From Dermanyssus gallinae (lineage: Eukaryota > Arthropoda > Arachnida > Mesostigmata > Dermanyssidae), in the NCBI GenBank assembly GCA_003439945.1, contig QVRM01001071.1:1-64000 (forward strand): a DNA stretch of 64,000 nt, written 5' to 3'. Of this stretch, positions 51,501 to 61,778 are shown piece after piece. How positions within the stretch are numbered: the stretch's first letter is position 1; each line of letters starts with the position of its first letter. The position numbers were made by a program, and so were the translations under genes. The notes under the pieces were generated by a model. It ran no database searches and was not told the DNA's origin. It was given only the letters and a program-made list of their open reading frames with translations.

Positions 51501-53008
51501 GTGATCAAAAGCGTTTAAACAGCCAAGCCAACGCCTAATTACTACGTATTGATCTACTTAAATGTCTACTTGACAATAAAGAACGCTAAGCCAATATTGT
51601 GATAGCAGTATTGATTCAGTGCTGTGCCAACAGCGGTTATTCTGACTATGGTTACCTTTTGGTTCCATTGTATCAACTATTGACTACGGATCGTAGTCTT
51701 ATCAAGCCTACGCTTAACCGGCTGCTGCTAGCTCATTAGAGTAGCATAAAGATTGTCAAGGGTTAGATGCTAAAGTTAAGTTCCCCTCCAAGCCTCTCCC
51801 CAGCTTCTCCAATGCAAACCAACGAAGTATATAGCAAGGTATGCATTGGTGGATTACTGCGTATTAAATTAATTAATCGGCCTACTGGTATTCTTTCTGT
51901 ATATAGGCTTCAGTCTGCTTTCTCTAAAGCGTTTTCGCTGTGCATTGTGTATTTATGTATTTTCGCTGGTCTGCCAACATGTCTACAGCAGCAATCAGCA
52001 GTAGCTTTTGCTTTCTGGTAAACCACGCGACCTGTTTTGGGCTCTTGCTCAGGTAATCAAATACGCTGAGTACACAAGCAGTAAATTAAATCTGATCCAT
52101 AAAAATGCGACCGATTTCATTTACTCTCATAGCTTGCAAACTGCTAGAAAATGTCATCTCAACTTCGGCGATGTGCAAACGCTGACCTGTATGGACTGGT
52201 CACCAAAACGCAATTTGCTTATGATCCGAGTTGAAGCTGCAACTTCTTTAACTTCAACGCTTAAAACTGCAAAACTACTACTGCGCCGCACATCTTTACG
52301 CATCAATGTGTTTAACGTAATATAGTTAGGTTGCTTTTAAAACTAGGACCACTTTAAATCATCATTTATAGCTAGCTTATGATGCGTTAGTGTGATGGTA
52401 AAGTACACCCAAAGGCGGACCCAGCCGATGACGGTACACAACTGCAGATTGTTGCTAACTTGTTTTACGTGGCCTGTTTCTTCAGATTTGTAGCTCTTGG
52501 TGGATAAGTGCGATGTACCTTGTTTATCAAAAGAATGCACATTTTGATTACTTCACAGGTGGCCATTCCCTTGATCTAAAAAAGAAACATATCAGAAACC
52601 TGACTGTAAACACGTGTGGCTTTCTAAAGAGCCTTCGTGTCAACAAAACAAATTCTAAAGCCCAGATGTTTCGATGGAGATTAGCCCGCCGACTGCATGA
52701 AAGCAGGACGTTGTAACTAAACACTTCCGTAAACATATGTATATTTCTGAAGCAGGCCCTGAAAAAATATAGAGCCGCCCATTTTTTATAAACAATCGTG
52801 TAAAGATCACAGTGATACATGCTCACAGAGTAACAACGAAGACTTCGATCGACATTTTGGGTCTCGGAGTACTTTGAACCACGAAAATTCCACATTTGGC
52901 ACAGCTACACCGCGAAAAAATGAAAATGTCAATAGCAAGATGCATGTCTTAACGAGTGAATTAAGCAAACTAACGACGTTTGTGCTTATTTAACGATAAT
53001 GCTGCTCG
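48553..53008. other. AT-rich unassigned DNA, possible host exons
   Basis: I see no transposon motifs. Small frames at 49,764-49,952 and 50,044-50,262 are unassigned. Good splice-like signals occur near 51,236 (donor GTACGT), 51,826 (AAGgtatgc) and 52,052 (acceptor ttgctcag before an 89-codon open stretch to 52,325), so a small host gene could be hidden here. No family was recognised. Confidence 0.35.
51090..51296 (+). CDS. Hypothetical small secreted protein or first exon
   Basis: ATG opens a 68-codon frame. The N-terminus is a good signal peptide: MPQLGLCCIMVVMLSSAVLA followed by DVANADQ. A strong splice donor (GTACGT) at about 51,236 would end an exon after the RLAV residues, so the real product may continue elsewhere. 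I do not recognise the protein. The following TA-poor region has other splice-like signals but no confirmed partner exon. Confidence 0.25.
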   Translation: MPQLGLCCIMVVMLSSAVLADVANADQTIGVLLNRLFRAGHYPVMRLAVVRIFPAAQQRQQSTNNKKN

Positions 53009-53025
53009 TTATATATATATATATT

Positions 53026-53106
<81 letters not shown>
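53009..53106. repeat. Long (TA)n microsatellite
   Basis: About 98 bases with a single TTTAAAT interruption at 53,024-53,030. Confidence 0.95.
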
Positions 53107-53109
<3 letters not shown>

Positions 53110-53161
53110 TACTTGTACATATGTACTCACGTAAAAATTTATCTGGTGATCTAATTTTCAG

Positions 53162-53443
53162 ACTTTAGCAGAAACAACTGAGTCGTGCGTGACGAAAATT
53201 GCACCGGATATGTTGGAAACGGCAGACAGAGTCCTTTACCGTACTCCACGAGTTTGCTGGGTCCCTGACCATCTTAACTCATATTTTCAGAGAACCTTAA
53301 ACGTCTTTACGTGTTCCGAACAAGTGCTTACTCAGAGCCCAGAACTTTACGAGGAAAAAACGACGCCACTTGTGCGGGGCATAAAAAGGTGTATCCACGA
53401 CATCATTAATTCTCTAAATGAAATTTCTCAACCGATAGAATAA
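53162..53443 (+). CDS. Hypothetical terminal exon
   Basis: An open stretch of about 93 codons follows a plausible acceptor (AATTTTCAG ending at 53,161) and ends with TAA at 53,441-53,443. It lies between two long TA tracts. The product is mixed polar with four cysteines and no motif I can name. It could be the last exon of a gene with parts at 51.1-52.3 kb, or chance. Confidence 0.2.
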   Translation, partial: TLAETTESCVTKIAPDMLETADRVLYRTPRVCWVPDHLNSYFQRTLNVFTCSEQVLTQSPELYEEKTTPLVRGIKRCIHDIINSLNEISQPIE

Positions 53444-53472
53444 AGCAGTAGAGAAAAATGCATATCGCATAT

Positions 53473-53478
<6 letters not shown>

Positions 53479-53534
<56 letters not shown>
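53479..53534. repeat. (TA)n microsatellite at the 3' end of a family A element
   Basis: A pure run of 56 bases that directly abuts the end of similarity between the two family A copies. Confidence 0.95.
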
Positions 53535-53539
<5 letters not shown>

Positions 53540-56500
53540 TAAAAAGGTGTCACATGAGGTTAAGAATTAGCTGTCCGTGTTCTTGCTTGATGGTAGTCCC
53601 CGCTCTTATGGACCCGGTGCGAGCGGTATATCCTCAAGGTTCTTTGCAACGTTAAAACGGTAAGATCCATAAGATTCCTCTTCGTGACGCCAAGTCCGAA
53701 GAGCGTACTCGCAGATTCGGAGTCCCATATACCACTCATAGTAATGGATCCGAATCTGCGAGGTTATTGCGGGTCGGGGAGCGCCGCTCTTAGGAACTCA
53801 ACATCATATTTGGCCATCTTGTCCTGCCGCGCTTTTGCGAGGTCCCTTTTCGAGCCGCAAACCTCGGCATCTAAAACCCAGACCTCGGTAGGTGTTGTTA
53901 TTACGAGATCGGGCTTTAGAACCGGTGCGCCCGGTCGACGGAATACTCGCTCTCAAACCACCTCATGACCCCTCTCGCGAAGAAGACGCGCCACGCGATA
54001 ACAGACGTCGTCATGTCTCTTTATAGCTTGTTTGTGTATTGTATCGCACATCTGAGCGACATGAGCCAACGTCTTGTTTTAGCCCAGGCGTCCCCGGGCC
54101 AACCTGGCACGCGTTGGTAGTGCGTTGATCCAGAGCTTTAGTAGGTTTAAATACTCATTACCAGATAGGTAGGGCATACCCTTAATCCAGTAATGTACAA
54201 AAGGCGTTTCGTGTGCTTTTTTAAAATTTGCCCCATCGAACGTGTTGTGTAGTTGTTGAGACCAGTAATCGGTCTCTTGTGTAGCGGTCTCAATGAAGGT
54301 TCTTAAGAGCTCGCAAAGAAGTCTTGTTTTCGCAAGGTCTTTTTAAAGTGCTCGGTGGTTAGCATCCATTGGACCCCAGGGTGCGTGGAGTGTTGTAGTG
54401 CTGTCAGACGGGAGAGGCGGAGTCTGGGGATAAATGTTAGGAGGCAGGGGACGTGCAGACCGCCGTGTGCTGTGTGCGTGTACAGGTAGGCGTTCGGCAC
54501 CGAGTGTTCGAGCTTAAGCCATTTCGACTTAACAACCTTTCTGATCTCTTTATTGTTTTTTGTTTTGTTTTGGGAGGTTTCGGGAATGCATGATGCACAT
54601 GCGCCACTAGCAGCCTGCGTGACTAGTGTGAGACTCGCAAACCCACTAAACCCGGATTCCTCCCCACCCCCCAGGCTTTATCTCTTTATCTAGGTCACTA
54701 AGGAGTGCGTGAGATGGTCTGGGACCGGAGACCAGTTTATATAGGAGGCGGGGAATGAGTTCTCTCCAACTCCCAGATATCTCTATCGATCGTTCATACC
54801 TTTAGCTGGCAATTGCCGATCTCCAACGTTAAATACTGGTACGGTATTATTAAAAAAATTACCTTCTTTCCTATTAAATAGGTGGGAGATAGTAGAGCTC
54901 TTATTAGTATTAATTTCAAGGCCTCGGGATTTCAAAAGGGGGTCCGTAATATTAAGGAGCCGTTGGAGAGTAGATTTCGTGGAGGCTAGGAGTATGAGGT
55001 CATCCGCAAAGGCTAGCGGAAGTTATCAGTAAGTTGGTACCCGACATTAATTTTGTCTAATTTTAAAAGAATGTCGTCGAGAACTAGATTAAATAAAAGA
55101 GGGGACAGAGGATCTCCCTGCCTAACACCCCTAGTTGGCCGAAATGTGCGACATTCTTGTCCAAATTCTATTAGAGTTTTAGTACAGAGGTACAAGCGTT
55201 CGATACAATTAATGAATACCCCCGGGTATCCGCGAGTCCGGAGTGACCACAGGACGGAGTCATGACTCACCATGTCGAACGCCTTACGGAGGTCGATTAA
55301 GGCGAGTCTGAGCTCACGTTCTGCAGACTTGGCATCGTTAAAGATGCCATCCAGAACTGCAGGAATCTCGAAGGTATTATTAGAGGGGAGAATTGCTGGC
55401 TAAATTGGGAGAAGCTTAATGGAGTTCTGGAGGCGTCTAGAGAGAATTTCGTTAAGCGTTCGTTGTAAGTATGAGCTAACAGATAAGGGTCGCAGATCGC
55501 TTGGGGATGTGGCATTGTTAATTTTAGGGATGAACGCTAAGCGAGCAGTTTTATGGGCTGTGGCAATATCACCAATTAATAGTATGTTAAGAAGACAACA
55601 GACTACTTCAAACGGAAGTTTACGGAGGGACGAAAAACAAATCCTGTCCAAGCCTAGTGCTTTAGAAGGTCCGCGGAGAGCTACGTGGGTTTCCTTTAGG
55701 GAGATAGGGAGGGAAACCTCGAAGATATCAGAGTTGAGAGTGTATACGGGGCAAGGCAGTGGTTCAGGGGGTTGTTGTGTCATCGTGTTGGCCCGGTGTT
55801 CTACAATTTTGGTGGCCTGCATGTTGTGTATGGTGTGTTTGCACTTCAGTGAAAGGTGTTCCTCTAAAGGCACGACATCGGACAGTGCGTGTAAAATGTT
55901 TGTTCACAAAGTCGTTTAGGGCGATAGCGTGGTCCTCAACTGAGAAAATTATATTTGACAGATGAGTAAGGTCTGTTGAATTATGCTTCGTTTGGGAAAT
56001 GTGTTTGTAAGCGCTTGTATTTTGGATATAATAATATCTTTTTGGGAGGGATTATAGGGGCTATCTGATTCAGAGTACCGAGGCCGACAAGGCCCAGGAA
56101 GCTCAGATCCGTCAGGGTTGGAATCCAGGACCTCTTTTTACGGAGGACCACTACCAGATCCTTATGCGCCTGAGAATTACGTTGGCTTCTAATCGCCGCA
56201 GTTAAATTTAGCAGCAAAAAAATTTCAATTTCTCTAGGTGTTTCGTTATTATTATCTAATATAAAATCTGCTTTTAATGTTGCTAAAAGTTCACGGTCTT
56301 GTGGGTTCCATCTGGCCTTCTTAGAGGGAGAGGGCTAAAATGTTCTCATTATATTCGTCCGTATGGGCATGACGACGGTGTAAATTAAGACCTGATTTAG
56401 AATTAAACGCCTTTAAGCAAGTACCAGATGGACATCTATAATTTGGCTCGGAGACGCGTGAAGTACCAGGGGGGTTAAAACTATTATTAGAAGCAGCATT

Positions 56501-56692
56501 GTTAATTTGTGTGGAACTTAAAATAGAATCATTAGTCTGTGATCGGTTAAGAGTTGGGGAGGTGACACGAACTTCTCGTTGATTGTGAGTCCATCTAATG
56601 TGGCTTGCGAGACCCGCGCCAGATTTGCATACTCGCCCGCAAATCTGGCAGCTGAGTCTTCCGGCGGTGTTGTTGCCGTCACGTGATGCCAT
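53535..56692 (-). pseudogene. Family A retrotransposon, near full length, inactivated
   Basis: This single-ORF non-LTR element is on the minus strand. The start is the ATG at 56,690-56,692. Two N-terminal zinc fingers follow, CQICG...H...H and YRCPSGTC...H...H (codons about 14-110). A decayed linker is followed by RT: IPKINNATSPSDLRPLSV, LIDLRKAFDMVSHD, GVRQGDPLSPLLFNL, and FADD at 54,999-55,010. Then come GGLHVPCL, LPTRARLARGR, the partly intact cysteine cluster (LAHVAQMC) and the KPDLV/LDAEV nuclease block, seen as the reverse complement of 53,684-53,968. Stops and frameshifts occur near 56,336, 55,980, 55,400, 55,013, 54,303 and 54,075. N-terminal fingers, RT and a C-terminal PD-D nuclease are the standard R2/R4/NeSL-type layout. 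The sister copy is at 47.9-48.5 kb. Confidence 0.85.
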
Positions 56693-57004
56693 CGTTGTCT
56701 TGGTCCACAGCGGTAGTAAGATTTCTTTAGAAGTTTTGTAGGTGAACGATGGCGCGATTTTACGTAGATGTTGTTGTTAAAATCGCTAAAATGAAGGCGT
56801 CTTTAGACCATCATTATGTACATCTCTACCCAGGGAGCACTTTGCCATATCTCGTCACGTACTGTATTTATGCAAACTAGCGCCAAACGCGCTCGAAAGC
56901 TCGGCGGACCAAGTGCTCGCCGACGTACTTGTAATGGTGTTTCAATGAAGCATTCTTATCGAAAGAGAACTGGTTGACTTGCACAGGAGAGTTCACGACC
57001 AGCC

Positions 57005-58810
57005 ATGCAGACGACGCCCGCCACTAATGTGAGCGCGGCTGGGCCTTCACAGAGGACAAAGAAAAGAGCTTTACTGTTCGGCGACTCTTCTGAAAAGAAA
57101 CTCCGAGGTCCGTGCACCTGACTAATAGTCAACAGCTCGCAGTAATGAACTTACGTCACAAAACAGGGTTAGAAATGATACATGAGACCAAAAAAAGATT
57201 GAAGGTCCTAATACTATAATTAGGATTTTATTCCATCCAGGACCGGATGACTGCTTGGACTTTAGAAAGGACGAGCTCCTTTCTGGGATAGCAGATTTCG
57301 CCTCGTGGCTCAATCAATATGCCGGGGGAGCCAAGTTGACGGTTTATTCAATCCCGATGCTGCATAAAGAGTGCAAGGTAACCAACGATGCTCTTAAGGT
57401 GCTTTGCGATAAAGGTTCGATCATATATCAGCCTCTTACCAAGGCCCAGCAACCAATGCCTATTAAGGCCACCACAACATACGATGACGAAGCAGCAGGC
57501 ACTGTTGCCCGTATTGCAGCTCGCAACGTGACTGCTTTTTTGGGACTACCGTTACCGAAAAAGGCAGAGAAGAAGCCAGAGGTTATCTTGGCCCGCAAAA
57601 AAGGAGTTGAAGGCGCCAACCGAGACCAAGAAAAACACCCAGAACAACTCGGCACGACGACTCGACCAGTCCAACCGCCGCAACTACCGGGCAAACCGTT
57701 CCAGAGGCCGACAGTTCAATTTAGGGTGTGCCAGTGGAACTGTGAGGGCATACGGACGGTGCTTCCGGTCGTTCCAAACAGCGAGATCGAAGGTTACGAT
57801 CTTGTCCTTTTAACGGAGACGTTCACCACTGAGCGCTTCGATGTTAATGGATACTACTCATATCACTGCCCATCTTTACGGCCCTCGCGCGGCCGGCCAA
57901 TTGGTGGAGTCTCCCTGCTGGTTAGCCCCCGACTAAAACAAGGAAGGATCCTATTGGCCGAAGACAACAGCATCGTCCTCAGCACCTCCCGATTAATTTT
58001 TATTTGGTTGTACAGTAGTGACAGCCGAGACTTTGTTGAAGATATCTTAGAAAAGATTGGAAGCGATTATTCCAACTGGTGTACCAGCCATTCTGGCCGG
58101 AGACTTGAACTGTAGGCTTGACACTGCTGCGTCTTCCCGGACAATTGGCGTTCGTCAAGCGCTAGTATGGATTCTGGTTATGTACTACCCAGTCGCCGCT
58201 AATGTTTTACTCTGACGGAGGTGGACCTGGCGATAATCCGCAGAGGGGTGGGTCCTCTACAATCGATATATTCGCTTACTCAGCTCCTGAGGGAGACATC
58301 GAATATGGCGGACAAGTGATTGGCCTTGTAATTACTGGATTTAAAAAGCATATACCAGTTTATTTAAGAGTTAAAGTTAAAGATGAAGGTGAGAGCGCTA
58401 GTACGCCGAGACGACAGGGGCTCGGAAAAAGCATCGACGTAAACAAGTTACGCATGAAGCTTTGCGCTTGGCATCCCAATCAACTACTGGAAATGCCACC
58501 AAGTCTGCTCGCCGACATGGTTACAGGAGCGGTGCGCTTCTCAACATATAGGCGTTCTCTGAGGGGAAGTCGGTCACCTGAGTAGTTCGACTCATATTAC
58601 TATCGTGTGAGAGCTTAAGTTATTTAGGCCCTCATTATCTCCCGAAAACACCCAGAGATGCAAGACTTTTATTGTAGGCACCGTCGCTGGTACCGACAGC
58701 TAATAGAATTAAAGAAAATCTTGTTCGCCAAGGAAAGTGAAAATCGTGTGATTCGAAGAGCCAGGTTTGAGCCTCACTGCGCCCTTAGAAGGAACTATAC
58801 GTTCTCTAGA
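57005..58810 (+). pseudogene. APE-type retrotransposon with esterase-like N-terminus, 5' part
   Basis: An ATG at 57,005 opens a frame with LLFGDSS, like the GDS block of SGNH esterase ORF1 proteins. After a stop and frameshift comes HPGPDDCLD, in the place of the GxND block, in an open stretch that runs without a break from about 57,220 to 58,115. The same frame continues through a basic linker into the APE endonuclease: CQWNCEG (57,730-57,748), DLVLLTETF, and GDLNCRLD (58,099-58,124, after a frameshift). GGSSTIDIF and KKHIPV follow around 58,250-58,360. Esterase-like and endonuclease regions therefore seem to share one ORF. The linker before the RT continues to ACGTTCTCTAGA at 58,799-58,810, where a family B element interrupts it. 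The RT resumes at 63,510. Confidence 0.75.
58799..58810. repeat. Target-site duplication, left copy
   Basis: ACGTTCTCTAGA occurs here and at 63,498-63,509. Removing the 4,687-bp insert and one copy rejoins the host element in frame. Confidence 0.85.
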
Positions 58811-58893
58811 ATGACTCTGTAGCAGTCTAACATATTTAATAATGATGCCAATGGAGCGACAATTGTCTCCCGAGAACGTGTGCGCCGTAGATG

Positions 58894-61776
58894 TTACTCA
58901 ATCTCGTAAAGAGCGGGCTGAGACCACATTAGCAGTGTGCCCCGGACGGACGCAGCATTCCCGCGTTGAACGTCGAGATCGAGACGTTGTCTCAAGAAAC
59001 CTGCAGATCGCTTATCACCAGTTGCAAGGTTTAACTGCTCACCGACTCTGTGGAGAAGTTTGCGGGTGATGTTGCCTGGGCCGCCTAGGGTTTCAAATGC
59101 TAGCGGCTGAAACTCATGTGGGTACCCGATGGAAGCGTATTTGGCAAGCTTCCTTGTCTCGGCTAGACTGCCAGCGTAGCCTGCCGAGACCGCCCCGCCA
59201 CCGACCATTGAAGGTGCTAATGAGTCGGTGACTGTGGCGTCCCAAACAAGCATCCTTCCCCTACTGAAAGGGGTAAGGGTCATCCCATCTGGGCGCTTAC
59301 CATCTACGGCGGAGAGACCTTGGGGCTCTAGAATGCAGGGGTATCCGCATGATCGAAGCGCTCGGCTGAAGGTGTCATTAATACCGGCATGTCTGGCCCG
59401 CCGTCCGGCGCTTATGATGCACGATAAACCGTGATGCGCTAATTTGTCTACAGGTTGACCGCATCTGCATTGATGAGGAGTGACGAGGTCACAGCCAAGA
59501 CGAAGACCTGTCGCAATTCTTGTTGTTTCATTGTCCAGGAGAGTCCCCAGTGGGGCGCTGGGAACTGCATGCAACCAAGCTCCGGATCCCTTGGCAGCGA
59601 CCGCTTGGAGGCGAGCCTTCGTGGAGTCGTCGGAAGCACCTGCGAGTAAGCTGGAATACGCTTCGTCGTATAAGAACGCGCTCCAGTCCCGCTGGCTCAA
59701 AGGGTTATCCGGAACGCCCCTGCACATTGTCTTTAGTTCTTCATGTAAGCGTCCCTTGAGTTCGTTGTACTGAACAATACCGGCCTCGTCTAATAGTGCG
59801 GTGGCGTTGCTCTCTGACCGGAAGAGGGAAGAGACTATCGCTGGCCCAGCCGAGACGAGCGGATCCGGGATCCCCAGGCCCTCCTTCGAGATTGGTAGTT
59901 GAGCCTGCTTTCGAGCGGAGGGTGCCAGCGATAGATTGAGAAGAGACTCGAGGCTGTCCACAGTCAACTCGTGCAATGCACGCAGATCATCTACTTGTTC
60001 TGTTAGGTTCGCTCCGCGGAGAAGATGGGTGACCCTGGTAGCTGAAAACGAAGATCGGAGTAAGAAAAGGGCGCGGTGGGCACCAAGCGGGGCGAGGTTG
60101 TCGGCGACGTTCTTTAGCTTGTTTTGCCACTTTGCCAGTGCGCGCGTGAGCCCTTGCGGTCGAAGCGGGTCTCCCAGCAGCTCCAGGTCGCAGTCAAGTG
60201 TTACCTTACATCCCGGCAATAAGGTCTGTAGAGTGTCAAGGTCAGGAGTCTGTGTGCTGCTGCCTGTCACATAAATCTCGCATTTCTCCGGGTTTAGTTC
60301 TAAACCCGAGCTTGCACGAAAATCAAGCACGCGCCGAACGTCGTCAGCAACTATGTCCGCATCGCCTCCTAGCACGCCATCATCAAGGTACCAAACATTC
60401 AGCGGGCTGTTGAGGGAGTCGACTAGGTCTTTAATGCTTAGGCAAAATAAAAGGGGAGCCAAAGGGTCACCCTGTTGCAGCCCCGTAGCCGAAGCTATGA
60501 CATCATCTGGGAGAACCAAGCAGGAGGCGTTACGGTACGCCTGGTTGAAGTAATGCGATAACTGGGGACAATGCTTTAAGACCGCCTTTAAGAGATAGTC
60601 CCGTCTTACAGAGTTAAAAGCGTTTTTAAAATCCAGTTTTACAAGGACCCCAGGGAGCGTGCGTGAATCAATAAAAGCTCGGGTGGCGTGAATAGCGGCC
60701 TCAGCCCCTGCTGGTGTGGCAAACCCAAGCTGATGTAAGCCCATTGCCTCGCGAATCGTCTCCCTGGTTCGATTACAGGCAATTTTTGCAGCCAACCTGC
60801 GCAAGGTAGAGGAGCATGCAATCGGCCTTACCGACCCGTCTTTCTTCTGTAAGGCAAAAAGCCTTGCCCCAAAGATTATGGGCAGTAGTTGAGGTGGGGG
60901 GGCGCCCCACAAAAGTAAGTCAACTACTTTGGCCAGTGCACTCGCCAGTCGGCTTGCTGTGTCTCCCAGGGTTGGAGAAAGTAGGTCCATGAGCAATCTG
61001 GGTCGGATAAAATCCAGTCCCCCAGCGGCACTCCGTGAAAAACTTTTGACTGCGGCTATTACTTCTTCTCCAGACGTGGTACAAGGGAGTGGAAGGCCGG
61101 GGGAGGCTGGCCAATCTAAGTTTGGCGGGGCCGGGGGGTGTTTATCGCGAAGAGCTGTCAAGTGATCTGTGCTGGGAGCCAGCGCGTCCGATGATCCGAT
61201 CAGTCTCGCGGCCCCTGACACGTCACCCTCCGATAGCTTGAGAATGGTCTGGCGGACACGATCATCTGTAAACTTACGGGTTCTCGCGGCGGCCGGGGGT
61301 AAAATCTCGGCTAGGCGCAGCCCATTGGAGAATTCACGTAGATTGTGACGGATAATAACGGAGAGTGATTGTGCGTCGTTGCGAGTCGTAGGAAGGCGGA
61401 GAATCACTGGCACGAAGGAGAGGAGCGCACCCCATGCAATGACGTTATTATCGGCTGAAACTCCCAATAGGACCTTTGTTAGAGCTTCCGCTACTTGTTT
61501 CCGTGCCGCTTTCGGGACGATCCTTAAGAGTCTCAACCTCTTCGCTGCACCCTGAATATTTTCGATGATACGGGCGGGCTGCTGTGTGTTATTATCGATC
61601 GGCATGGGTGAAAGTAGAGACGAATTAGTAGAACTTGATGGGTGTTTGGCTGTTATGTGTCTAGTGAGTCCTCTTCTTGTGTATAACCCGTTGCAGAAGG
61701 GACAGGCTATTCGCTCTGACTGTGTCGACAACCCTGACTCACCACTGGCTATAGTATTTGAAATATGTTCCGCCAT
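58894..61776 (-). CDS. Family B ORF2: zinc finger, reverse transcriptase, restriction-like endonuclease
   Basis: The 960-codon frame is intact. It copies element RNA into DNA at a nicked target. Domains: C2H2 finger C25, C28, H40, H45; linker; RT with KKDGSVRPIA (311-320), KLDFKNAFNSVRRD (380-393, catalytic D382), LQQGDPLAPLLF (433-444) and YLDD (463-466; 60,379-60,390). After the thumb come Cys/His ligands (C770, C772, H781/H782, C786), GRRARH (791-796), EPQG (817-820), KRPDG (827-831) and VWDATV (844-849). D830 and D846 form the PD-D nuclease pair, with K876/K879 following. The C-terminus (FLRQRLDLDVQRGNAA) is shared by the other copies. The start ATG overlaps the ORF1 stop. YLDD instead of the commoner FADD/YADD is shared by all copies with that region. 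It resembles R2/NeSL-group proteins in layout; the clade is not proven. Confidence 0.9.
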   Translation of the reverse strand: MAEHISNTIASGESGLSTQSERIACPFCNGLYTRRGLTRHITAKHPSSSTNSSLLSPMPIDNNTQQPARIIENIQGAAKRLRLLRIVPKAARKQVAEALTKVLLGVSADNNVIAWGALLSFVPVILRLPTTRNDAQSLSVIIRHNLREFSNGLRLAEILPPAAARTRKFTDDRVRQTILKLSEGDVSGAARLIGSSDALAPSTDHLTALRDKHPPAPPNLDWPASPGLPLPCTTSGEEVIAAVKSFSRSAAGGLDFIRPRLLMDLLSPTLGDTASRLASALAKVVDLLLWGAPPPQLLPIIFGARLFALQKKDGSVRPIACSSTLRRLAAKIACNRTRETIREAMGLHQLGFATPAGAEAAIHATRAFIDSRTLPGVLVKLDFKNAFNSVRRDYLLKAVLKHCPQLSHYFNQAYRNASCLVLPDDVIASATGLQQGDPLAPLLFCLSIKDLVDSLNSPLNVWYLDDGVLGGDADIVADDVRRVLDFRASSGLELNPEKCEIYVTGSSTQTPDLDTLQTLLPGCKVTLDCDLELLGDPLRPQGLTRALAKWQNKLKNVADNLAPLGAHRALFLLRSSFSATRVTHLLRGANLTEQVDDLRALHELTVDSLESLLNLSLAPSARKQAQLPISKEGLGIPDPLVSAGPAIVSSLFRSESNATALLDEAGIVQYNELKGRLHEELKTMCRGVPDNPLSQRDWSAFLYDEAYSSLLAGASDDSTKARLQAVAAKGSGAWLHAVPSAPLGTLLDNETTRIATGLRLGCDLVTPHQCRCGQPVDKLAHHGLSCIISAGRRARHAGINDTFSRALRSCGYPCILEPQGLSAVDGKRPDGMTLTPFSRGRMLVWDATVTDSLAPSMVGGGAVSAGYAGSLAETRKLAKYASIGYPHEFQPLAFETLGGPGNITRKLLHRVGEQLNLATGDKRSAGFLRQRLDLDVQRGNAASVRGTLLMWSQPALYEIE

Positions 61777-61778
61777 TA
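61774..61778 (-). promoter_or_regulatory. TAATG stop-start overlap between ORF1 and ORF2
   Basis: Minus strand: TAA (61,778-61,776) ends ORF1 and ATG (61,776-61,774) starts ORF2, sharing the A. As ORF2 lies one frame away, coupled reinitiation after termination is the simplest way to make the RT. Confidence 0.85.

Noticed and set aside
53684..53968. 94-codon open frame on the plus strand, with a twin at 48,046-48,336 on the minus strand
   Set aside because: Both are antisense to the nuclease end of the two family A copies. The real coding sense is the other strand.
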